DNA from: Nocardia donostiensis
GTDB taxonomy: Bacteria > Actinomycetota > Actinomycetes > Mycobacteriales > Mycobacteriaceae
Length of the DNA: 43,360 nt
Direction of reading: 5' to 3'
Assembly (NCBI RefSeq): GCF_002081715.1
Contig: NZ_MUKP01000040.1
Coordinates: 1 to 43,360 of the forward strand
A program made the position numbers and the translations under genes. The notes beneath the pieces were generated by a model. That model was given only the letters and a program-made list of their open reading frames with translations, was not told where the DNA came from and searched no databases. The stretch's first letter is position 1. Every line of letters starts with the position of its first letter. Below are positions 24,531-36,500 of this stretch, one piece after another.

Positions 24531-27500
24531 CCCGGCGGCGGGGAGCATGGGGGAGGGTTTTTCGGGATCGCGCACCGGTATTGTCGCCGAGGCATCGCCG
24601 ATCACCGCGCAGAGCAGAAGCGAGGGCCAGGCGTTATTCCGCCAGCTTTCCCGGGAGATGCATCCGGACAGGTTTCCGGAAGGACCGCAGCGTCAGCGCG
24701 CTGAAGAGTACTTCACCGAGCTGTCCGAAATCCGTCGGCAGGCGCACGAGGGTGTCGAGGCCAACTCCTACAGCACCGCTCATGTCGCCGAGATGAAGAC
24801 GCTGCAAGCGAAATGGTTGGCCGAACGCCCGGCGGATCCGGGTTTTTCGGCGAGTGGCGCGAAGGACGGCACCGCGCCACATCCGAACGCCCCGACTAGG
24901 ACTGGTGGCACCGAGGGAGGGAGTAGCCGCCCGGGGGCGGTTGCTGAAACTGGCGGCCGAGCCAATCCGGCGGACGGAGGTGCCGGGAAATCTGTTGCCG
25001 CACGCGGTGATGCGGGAAGAACAGTAGAAGGGAGATCGAGCGGACTCGGTTCAGCGAAGCCCGCGGCCGGTAGCGGTGGCGGTGTGGTGGCTGCGCGCCA
25101 GGCTGAAGCTGCCGGGCAGGCCGTGGAAGCACCGGCAGGTTCGGGAACGAATACCGAGCAGCTGTTGTCGGCAGTCGATCAGCGGGGCAGTACTGCGACT
25201 GGGCTGCCCCCAGGGGCGGACCCGATGCCCGCGGCGGCGGTACGGGAGGGGGTGAATGCGGAAGGTGTGCTGACGAGCTGGGCGGATAACGCAGCTGTTG
25301 TGCCGCAGTGGCGTGGTTCGGAAGGTGGGTTGGTCTACTACCCGGTCCCTGAGGTGGGATCAGAATTCGAGCAGGGCGTGCTGCCGGGGGGCTCGGGTTT
25401 GATCATCGGCTTCACCTCCATCGAGCATGCTCGGGAGATCGGCGGCGGGGTGGTGCTTGTATTCGATGCGCCCGGCGGTTTTGTACAGCCGATGTCTAGT
25501 GGTGGCCAAGCGGTTGTCCTGCTGGGCGGGGTGGGACCGCAGTTCGTGGTCGGCAGGCACGAATACAACGACGCGGGGACGATCTATGTTTCGAACCCCG
25601 GCTTCGATCCGGGGCGTCCGGCCGGTGGGCATCCGGATCCGGTGACCTCCGGCGGATCGGCTCCCCCGCAGCAGCCGAGCCCTGGCCGATCTGCACCTGA
25701 GCCCAGCCTGAAAGCTGATCCGGCACCGAAGCCCGAGCCAACACCGAAGTCCGACCCGGAGCCGCCGACAAAGGGACGCCCGGGGGTGAGATCAGGTGCG
25801 CGGGACGCGACGTTGACCGCCGAGCGACCGTCGGGAAGCACCTCGGTCGCGGATCAGATACTGGCGGCAGCGCGAGAGCAGTCGGCCGTCGAGGCGGGGA
25901 TAGCGGCGACAGGCTTCCCGGCCGGGAAGAAGAACCCGATGCCCGCGGCGGTCACCGAAAAGGGGGTGGATATGCCGGGGTTGTTCGCCGGGTGGGGCAG
26001 GGCCGCGCCGGGGACGGTGAACTGGCGTGGCGAGTCCGACACCCCGGTGGTGTACTACCCCGTCCCGGAAGGTGCTGCGGGCGCATCCCCATTCGTGGAC
26101 GGGGTTCCTCCCCAAGGTGATCTCGGGACGTTGACGGGTTTCGAGTCGTTGCAGGACGCGCAGCAGTTCGCAGGGCTGGGGCGTATCTATGTGATCGAAG
26201 CGCCGGGTGGGTTCGCTCAACAACTGCCCTCGGGCGGGCGGGCCGTGGTGTTCCCAGGCGGGGTGCGGTCGGAGTTCGTGGTCGGCCGCCACGATAGCGA
26301 TCTGAATGTACCGGGCAAGTGGACCTACGTCGAGAACCCGAGTTTCGGCATCCCGTACACCGAACCTGTCGAAAGAGTCGAGCCGAACCGTTCCCAGCCC
26401 ACTCCGAAACCCGGGCCGGTCGCGGAACCCAAGGCGCCACCGGTCGCGGACGCCGGGCAAGTGGTGGAGCGGCCACGGACGCGTCGCAGTGGCTGGGTCG
26501 CACCGCCTACACCTTCGGAAAAGGCCGCCCCGGCTGGGGATCCGGCCGCCGCGGGCGCTGCCGCACAGGCTGGGCCGGTGACGGTCCCCGGGCACGAACC
26601 CGCAGTGTCGGTACCGGAAACGACGACCGCATCGAACACCTCTTCGGCACCGGATACGACGGCGTCATCGAACCCGGAGGCGAAGGATGCCCCCGGCTCA
26701 TCGGTCCAGCGGCGGGACTCGGCAACCGGGCCTGCGGCGGACGCGACACGGCCGGAATCAGGGACTGGTCCGCTGCCCGCGGCGAAAACGACCCGGATGG
26801 CCGAACACGAAGGTACCGCGGCGAAGACGCCGGTTACCGTCGACGGTCGCGGCGAAGAACCATTGCTGGTGGGGCAATGCGCGACGTACGCGGCCTACAA
26901 GTTCGAGCTCGCGAACTGGAACGCGCGCGGCAGGGTGGGGCCGCAGCCGGTGAAACCCCCGCCGGGGAACCCCTTGCGCGGTGACACCGCGGTCGATATC
27001 GCGAAGCATGTGCGCGGGGATTGGCACAAGAATCGCAAACACCACCGGACATTGTCCGAGCTGATCCACAAGGTGATGACCACACCTGGGATGAGCGTTC
27101 TTCTGGTGATCGAATACCCCGATGGTTTCGGGCACACCGCTTTCGCCCGGCACGATCCCGAGCACGACATCGTGGTCGAACACAGCTACAACGGCGGAGT
27201 CGAATACACCCACACGGGCCTGGACGAAGTCCGCGATTTCGTTCGCGCCTTCTCGAACGAGACACACCGGGTCACCTCCATCCAATCCCAGGACGGCGTA
27301 CTCGAAACCCCCCTCGCCGTTGGGGAAGAGCCCACGGCGTTGCCTGGCCTGCACATGCCGTCCTCGGACACTCTCGCCTTCGGTTCGCCACCACCGCAGC
27401 GTTTCACGGGCAACGAAACAGTGCTGGTCGATCTGGGGCCGGTCGCCGGATTCACTCATATCGGGGTGCCCGAACGGCACAACCATGGCAACGAAGCCGA

Positions 27501-30500
27501 ACTGGGCTCCGGCCTGGCGGACAGCACCCTGCCTTATCAGCGCCCGAACACACCGTGGGCCGATCTGCCCAACCAATGCCTGCCACTGGTGACGGCGGAT
27601 ATCCGGCACGACTCCGACCAGGCGAACATTCCGGTGCACTGCGCCGACCCACTGTGGGGCTCACCGGCAGGCGAGGTCAAGGAGGTACTGGCCGAAGGCC
27701 ACGGTATCGAGCCGGTGCCGGAACAGTGGCGGCAGAACTTCGCTGCGGCGTTCGACGAGTTGCGTACCGGAGCCGGGGGCGTCGCGCGGATGGTGGTGGC
27801 GTATCCGACCACCGCCGCGGTGGGTGAGCGCGGGCCGATGTATCACGCCGTCCGACTGATCCGCCATGCCGGGCGAATCGAATACCGGGATCCGGCCAAC
27901 GGTGATTTCGACCCCGATTTCACTCCGCCGCAAGGTGGGCCGCCGGTGCTGGTGTGGCATATGGATGAGCGGAATCGACCGATCGAGGTCGACAATCCGA
28001 ACTCGGTCGACCCGCGCATCCTCCCGTACGGCGAAATCCACATCGGTGCTTCCTCTATGGACGATCTAGTCCAGGAGGTATTGCAGCGCAACGACGTAGA
28101 CTCTGTGGAAACCTTACTGGCCTCCGACCGGGATCTGGGCACGGTCTCTGCGGCGCGGTCGCGAGGGCGGGTGATCGCCGAACTCGTGGACGAGGCAGCC
28201 CGGCGGGGGCTGCGGGGGATGCTGCTGGCGCGGTATCCGGGGCTGCTCGCCAGGCCCGGCACGGTACCTGCCGACGCCGCGCACAGCGGCAACTGGGCGG
28301 CTATCGAATCGGGCAAGACAGAACTCGACCGCGTGGCAGTGGAAATCGTACGAGACATCCAGGGCATCGCCGAGAATATGGTGCCCGGTGGTGTGAATGT
28401 GCGGCTGTTGTCGGCGAAACGGTTGCTGGATATCGGCCCCGAAATCGTTCCAGTGTCTGAGGGCGGTCGAATTCAGGTGCAGCTCGGCCTCGGTCCGGTG
28501 GACGCGGCCGACACTCTGATCTGGTATTCAGCGCACAGCGCATCGGACCCCGAGTCGCTGGTGGACAGCGTCGGCGACGCGGTGACAGCACTCGCCGAGC
28601 ACGAGGGCGCACCAGGTTCGGTGGCGATGATCGCGGCCGTTACGTTCGATTTCCGTACACCCTCCCTCCGCTGGGACGAAATTCTCGCCTTCCGGTCGGA
28701 AACCGATGTCAAGGAACTGACCGAACAGGTCGCGGCCGCCAACGCGGCGCGAGAGTTCCGTGATGGCGGGCGTAAACCGACCGTGTTGCTCGTCGGCCGC
28801 GGCGATCAGAGCAAAGTCGTTCGCCGTGTCCACAACGTCAGCGGTATGGCGGCCGAGGTCCACGGAGAGCCCGATGTGGATTCGCCGTGGAACGTGTTGG
28901 CCGAGGTAGCGACTCGGCTCGATACCACGTCGGGGAAGGAACGGCGAGCCGAGCACGCGCTGCGGAAACTGAAAGCGCTCGGCTCCGACCCTTCGGCTCA
29001 GCAGATCGAGGAAACGCTGGCCGCGCTGGGACCCACGCTGAACGACCTCATCGATGTCCACCCGGGCGAGGTCGCTGATCTTCGGGGCGCCCCACACGAG
29101 GTTCGGCATATCGCCACGCTCATACGGTTCGCGCGGGCACTGTCGGTCGTCGAAGAGCGCGTACACACGGCGGAATGGGATCGTGACGCCACACCAGAGG
29201 CAGTGGATCTGCTGCCGAAACTCCGTGCGCATCTGCAAGGCCTGAACGCTGCTCTGCGGGTGCTCCATTATCTTCCCGGCTCCCCGACCATGTCGGTGCT
29301 CTCCCTGAACGAACCGCTGGTGGAAATCGGCCGCAGTAACCGGGCCGAGCAGATCTGTTTCCATGTCGTGTTCGGGGCGGCCAATCCGATAACGCTGCAC
29401 GAAGCCCTCATGCGAGCCGCCGAGACGCATCAGGCAATGTCCGCCGAGGACGGCGCCTCGAGCCAGACAACGGCGACGGTGGTGTGGCGGGGCGACGACC
29501 TGCGTCGCATGGTCGACGAGCTCACGGGGATCATCGACCTGCGCGGTAGTGCTGGTGTCCAGTTCGGGCTGCCGCCGGTGACTATTCAGACTCGCCTACA
29601 CGACATCGGCACGAATGATGCCGGTCAGCTGGGGGCATGGCTGGTGTGGTCGCTCCTGGACGCGGTTGCGCAGCGGGGGGTGACGACCTTCGATCTGGCG
29701 CGGCGATTGGGGCGGAGCGCAGCGGACGTGCGCCGGTTGCTCGAGCCGGACTCACCGGAACGACAGGAGTGGGTCGAGCGGTATACCGCTGTGCGCGAAC
29801 AGGTCATAGTGCCCGGGGCAGCGACCGATGAACTGTCGGACGAACGCGAAGTGGCGGATCTGCGCGCGAAGACCGAGACGACTCCGGCCGAGCAGCAGTT
29901 CATCGGGCTGCACGAAACGCTGAAGATGATCAACGACCTGCAGCGTTTCGATCGGCTGATCGATCAGATCCTCGTGCTGCACGAAACCTTGCGCGATACG
30001 CAGTTGCGGCTGGATCGGATGTTGGACACCGGCGAGGAGTTCGACTGGTTCATGCAGCGAGCCCGTGAACTCGACGAGCTGGCGCAGGCATCGGCCGAGG
30101 CGAAGTTCGCGGCAGTCTTCCAGGCGGTGCGCGCACCGGGGCAGGCAGTGCAGAACCTGCGCGGACTGCAACTCGGGGCCCAGTTCCAGCCACGTGCGGT
30201 CGTACAGCAGTTGCGGGTGAGCGCGGAGGAAATCGAGCTGTGGGTGACCGCGCTCCTCGCGCCGGGCACGGACCCGGCGGCGCTGACCGAGGCCCAGTGG
30301 GCCGAGCTGGACCCGGTCGTTGTGCCGATAGTGCGGGAATTCCTGGAGATCCGCGCGCTGCTCGAGGAGACGAACCGGGTCGAGCGGCAGATCGCTACGC
30401 TGCATTGGCAGCGCGGTCTGCTGGACGCTGGATTGGCCGAGGTGGCCGCCGCTGCCCGCAGACGTGAACCCGCCCCGCAAGTCGAACTGGGGCACAACCT

Positions 30501-33500
30501 GACGCAGTTGCAGTTGCAGCTCGAAGCGCTGTCGGCGCAGCCCGCCGCCGTCCCGGGCGGTGAGGTGAGTGCGGTCGGCGACCGGCTCGACGGGATCAAA
30601 CTGACAGCAGCCGCTTTGCTGGCAGCACACCGGCAACGGCGGGCGGACCGGGTACGTTTCGCCGACCTGCGCCGTGCCCTGGGAGAGCGGGTCCGGGGAC
30701 CGGAAGCAGTGCAGCAACTGCGCGATATGCGCGCCCAAGCGGCAGGCACCGACCTGGCCAGGGCGGCCGGGTTGGCCGAGCTGATCGCGATCGCCGAATC
30801 CTATGAACGGTCCCGACAACTGTTCGGCTGGCTGGACCTGTACAGCCGGGAACTCGAAGGGCTGGCGGCTCGGCTGCGCACCGCACAGCACGAACTGTCG
30901 CAGCAGACCGACCGTCTCGCCGACCTGTCACGCAGGACCGGGGTGGAGTTGCCGCTGCTGGGTTCTGCGGAGGAGCGTGCCGCTGCGACAAGGTTGCTCC
31001 GCGAGGATGCGCAGCAACGGGGAGAAGCCGACCTGGCCGCGCATTTCGCGGATATGTACCTCGCCGTGACGGCGATCGACACGCTGTCGGGCGAGGTTCG
31101 CGAACTCGAACAACAACTCGATGACCGGTTGAGTCAGGTATCTCGGTTGGTCGATGAAGCCGGTATGTTCCGGTCGTCGTCGCGTGTCGGTCGCACCGAC
31201 GGCGTCCGCGAGGTGCCTGCCGTTCCTGTGCGTGGGGACATACCGATCGCGGATGCCGAAGGTATGGCTGGTTATTCGCGGCCCGACACGTTACGGGGAC
31301 TGGACGACCAGTGCGGTCCCGCGATGTTGGCCGCCAACGGCGCGCGCACGGGCCGGGGTGTCGAGGGGATCGAACCGGCAATGCCGGGGGAGGGCACGTG
31401 GACCAGCGAGGTCGAAGCTCGGATGGCGCGCCCCGGACAAGAGGTGAAAGCGCATCAGCTGCACAGTGTCCGCGACGCCTACGAGCGGCTGCTGACCTGG
31501 GTCTCTGCGTTGGAGAACGTGCGGGAGGGCAGCGGCAACGGTGTATCGATGCTCGTGTTCGTCGCCGGATCGCACGGACTCGGACACGCGATCGAATTGG
31601 TGGCTGTCGTCGAGAACGACGTAGTCCGAGTTGATCGGTGGGATGCCGGTAACGACACCGTCACTCGCGGTTTCGTGCCCGCTGACGAGTTGACCGGACG
31701 AACGGTGCTGGGCTTGTGCGTGGACGCCGAGGGTTTCGCGGTCGCCGAACCCGAAGGCCTGCAGCCCAGGCCCGCGCGTGACATCGATATCGCGGTAGGT
31801 GTCTCCGAACCCGACGATCCGGCCGCCGAGGCCGCTGCCCGCCGAGAGCAAGCCGCGCTCGCGCTGTCGCGAGCAGGTATCACCGATATCGAGCAGATGG
31901 TGCATCGTGCGGGCGAGGCACCCGATCAGGGCGAGGCGCGCGAACAAGGACGGCGCAACGCTCGACTGTGGTCCTGGGCGTCGGACCGGCAGCGCGAAGC
32001 GTTGGAGCAGGAGTATCCCGCGATCCTCGGCGAAGCCGAAGGTATTCCGCGAGCGAAACGGCATGAGCTGAACCAGGCCGAATGGTGGCGGGAGTTCGAC
32101 GACCTGCGGGACCGTGAAGGAGAGCTCGACCAGGCCGAGCACGAGCGGCTGCTGGAACTGGAAACTATTCGGGCGCACTGGGAAAAGGCCTCCGAACGTG
32201 CCCGAGAGTTGGGTCTCCCGTTCCAGCTGCTGTCGTTCAACCGGGGAACCGGGCTGGGTGGGGCTCCGGGACGGCTGCTGTTCGGTTATGGCGACGAAAC
32301 CGCCGCCGACAGCGAGACCTGGTACGTGCCTGCGCACCATTCCGTCACCGAGGATCCGGTCGAGATCGTCCGCGCGGACGCCGACTTCGCCCGCGACGAG
32401 AACCGGCGCGACCGCACTGCGATCACGCTTGTGGTACACACCTACGGCGATCCGGAAACCCGTAGTGACCGCGAAAGCGCTGCGGCCGATGACCTGGTGG
32501 CGCGGGTAAGCGCGTCCGGCGGCGCGCGGGAGGTCTGGACACCGCACGATGAGCCCCCGAACGTCGAGCTCGTCGCTCGGGGCAGACCTCGTGGCGTCCG
32601 CATCTGGGAGGCGGCGGCCGATCGGCTCCGCGGGAACGGCGTTGACCTGGCCCAGGTCGCCTCGGGCGAAACTGCTGCGGCCGTCATCGAGCGGGCACAA
32701 CGTTGGGTGGCGGAACTGCCCGGCACCCCCGCATGGCAGATCCGGGCGCTGGAACCCGCCCGGTATTTCGGTATCGGCGCCGACCCGCGCACTGCCGACC
32801 AGGTGTTGCTGCTGGTGCTGGGCGAGACCGGGACGGCGTCGTTGCGTACCGGGCTGCGGCAAGCGGTCGAGACCTACGCCGACCAGCACGGTGCAGAGCA
32901 GACGACGGCTGTGCTGCTGTGGCAGGGCTCCGACCCGCAGCAGCTGGCTGCCGCTCTCGCCGAGATCGCTGCCGCTCGCGCGGACGCCGACGTCGCGACC
33001 CGGACGATCAAGCTTTTGTCGGACCAGCCGGGTGTGGAGCGTGTCGTGGCTGCCGCGGCCTCCACCCAGCTGGCACCGCATCGCGACGCGTTCGCGAACC
33101 TGCCACGTAAACAACGCGGTCTCCCACCGGGTCCGCTGTCGGTTCCCGCGGCCCGCCTGTGGGAGCGGCTCGCCGAGAAAACAACCAATTCGGCGTGGGC
33201 CAGACGTGCGCGGCGCAGTCTCTATGGCGACACCGAACGAGAACGGGTCGCCGCCGCGACCGTTGTCGAGCCTCGCATGGGCGAACTGGACATGCTGCGA
33301 CGGTTGGGGCGCACGACACGATCCATGTTTGTCACCGAGTTGGCGGACCGCCTCGAGGTCCAGGAGTCGGAGGTGGCGGAGCTGCTGCTACCCGACTCGG
33401 CCGAGCGGGTCGAATTGGACAAGGAACTGGCGGACGCCCATGAGCAGCTGATCGAGTTGATCAGACACGCCGATGGACAGCTGCCCATCGGCGAGGGCCG

Positions 33501-36500
33501 GTCGCTTCGCCGCCTCGCCCAGGAAATCATCGATTCGGGTGACTCGTCCCAGGACCAGCGTGATGCGGCAGACGATTACATCTGGTTGCACGATACGATC
33601 AACCTCTTCCACGACATAAAACGTCTCGATCTGCGCGCCGAGCAGACCGATGTGCTGGAAGCAGCTCTGTTCCGAGCCCAGGCGCTTGCGGCAACCGGGA
33701 AACTCGCCGAACACGAACATCAACTTCTGATCGATGAACTGTTCGAGCTGGAAACCGCGGCGAGGAAGCTCTACCAGGGCTGGGTGAACCTGCGGCGTAC
33801 CGCCGACGAGGCTGTTATCGAAGTACTCGACAATGCCGATTGGCTCGGTCTCAACGATGACTTCGATCGGCAACTCCGGCACGCATTGCGGGTCGTCGCC
33901 GGAATCCGGGCACTCGACAGCGCCGAGATCCCGATCCTGCTCGGTACCGACCTGACCGCGCTGGGCGACGCGGATGCCAGGCTCCGCATGGAAACTCATG
34001 TCTCGCCGACATTTTCGGTGGAAGCCGTAGGGACGGACGCGCGCACTGCCGAAGAGCTGGCAGCGCTTCGATCCAGCCGCGCGAGGGTCGCGCAGCAGCT
34101 CGCCCCGCTGGTGGGTAGCGCCGTAGAGCGGTTGACCCCGTCCCGGGTCGAACGTATCGCCGGAGTTCTCGACAATCAGCGCGCCACCGACAGTCGGCGC
34201 GCGAAAGCCGTCGAATGCCGGGATCTGGACAACAAGATCGAGGAAGCGGCACAAGCAGTCGATGCCACCGCGCGAATGCGCGGCATCGACCGGCTGCGAG
34301 CAGCGTTGTTCCAAGCACACGCGCACCTGCCTGCTGTGGAACGTCGCCTGGTCGAACTCCAGGAAGAACACCGGCAACTGCTCGACGAGAACGGGTTCGG
34401 CATCACCGGGGGGATGGCAGAAACCGACCGGTTGCGCTCGCTGCTCGACAACGTCGCGCAGGCGGTAAAGGTTCGATACGACCAGCGGCCGCTCTACCGT
34501 ATCCGGAACGTACTGAACGAACTGCTCACCGTCGCCGGGAAACGTGAGTTGTGGAAGTGGCGGATACAGCTCCTGGAGGAGCAGGCCTACCGGCTCGACA
34601 CTCTCGCCGGGGAACGCGCCCGAGTACTGGGTGAACGTGATGCGGTCGATGAGCAGATCCGCGAGCAGACCGAACTCGGGTTCGACTGGCTGTCAACCGG
34701 TCCCGAACGGTTGCAGCAGCTGGTCGGACTGCAAGGGCGTGAGCGGACAGCGCTGGCACACGAGCTCGGTCCCGAGGTCCTGGCCGAGTTCGGTTTCACT
34801 GCCGCCGACCTGACTGCCGATCGAGTGACGCAGTTGATGCAGGCACGTCCTGAGCTGTTCGCCGATATCTGGCTGCACGGCAAGGACAGCCGGTTCCGGC
34901 ACATCGAACAGCTGATCGCCGCCGCCGCTGAATACGATCGACTCACCGGCCAGCTGGACCGTATCGACCAGGCTTTGACAGTGGCGCTGAACGCCGAGGT
35001 CGAAGCTGTGATAGCCGATACCGCGGTACCAGCGCGAGCCGACTACCAGGAGCCGGGCGGCGCCGTCTTCGAACATCTGTGGCTCGGCGAATCGAAGGAC
35101 TGCCTGGTGCAGGCAGGTCGCGCGGTGTACGAGGCGGTGGGGGGCACCGCACCGGAGCAACTGCGCGGGCACGTGACCGGTCTCCAGGGGGTGCGTGCTC
35201 CGCAGGCGCCGGAACTGCTCGACGCCGACTATCGGGAAGGCAGCTACCCGGATATCCACTCCGCCGCCCGCCACGTGGCGGAAACCGGCGACGGGGTGGT
35301 GCTGGTGGTGTCCTACCACGGTTTCACCGACGCCGCCCGGCCGGGTTCGCACGCAGTGGGCCTCACGTGGGTCGGCGAAAAGAAGACACTCGAGGACGGC
35401 CGCACCGTTCCGATCAAGGGCGCCGGTGAGGTGATGGTGCTCGAGAACGGCGTGAGTACATCGTTCTCGGAGTGGGCGCCCGCTCAACACGGTATACGCG
35501 CTGTAACCGGGTTCGAGATCAAAAAGGGCGGTATCGCCCGGCGCGCACTGGTCGACGGCAGATCGCAGGCTATCGCCGGGCTCGACTACGACAATGTCGC
35601 CATCGCGGGCCGTCCGGAAGAGCCCGCGCCAGACGCCACAGGCCGAGCGGAGGATCTGCTCGCACATTCGGCAGCCGAGTCCCGGCCGGAATCAGGCTCC
35701 GGGCCGGTCGCGACGCCACCCGATACGGAGGCGTCGTCCGCACAGCGACTCGATCAGACGTCGGGCGAGGCAACCGCAGACACCGGGGCCATCCCGATGG
35801 CAGGCGCCCCTCGGCACAGCGAAGGCACGACCCCGGCGCAACGACCGAAGCCGCGCGAGGGTGGTCGGCTCGCCGGGCTGCACATCGATCAGCCCCCTGG
35901 GGGCAGGACCGAGCGACCGTCCGGCCTGCCTCAGGACGGTGCGGTCGAGACCGCTCCTGCGTTGCCTGACGGAACCCGCTCAGCGCAGCGAGCTGCGGAG
36001 CCTGAAGCCGAGGACACCGTCGGAAAGCCGGAGGTGGACCCGGCCGATCTGGAGTCGGGTGCCTACGAAGCGCACTTCAGCGCCGAAGTCGCGGCGATTC
36101 GGCGCGAGCTCGCGCAGCTACGCTCGGCATCGGAAGGAGCCGGGCAGGAAGCTGACACGCCGGATCTGCGGCGAGTGCGCGCCAAGGTTGCCGAACTGAC
36201 CGAGGAAGTGAAACGTCGGCAACGGCAGGTGCGTGACCCGCAGGGTCATGAAACGGACCAGTTCATCCGTCGTCTGGGCGAGATCCAGCCGCTGCAACGT
36301 GCTTCGCGTAGATTGACCGATCCGGGACCCGAAGTCGGCCGACCCGGCGATTCTCCCGCACTTTCCGCGAGGCGCCGGACCATCAAGCAACTCACCACCG
36401 TACGTGGCGGCAACGGTCCAGAGGATTCTGATTACGTCGACGTTCGAGGTCTGCTGGAAGACAGTATCTCGCAAGAGACTGCCGAGCACATCGTGCACGC

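Noticed and set aside
23646..24704. Plus-strand frame of about 350 codons in another register inside the giant gene
   Set aside because: It is Gly/Arg/Asp-rich without domains, while the register from 23530 gives a continuous, meaningful protein.
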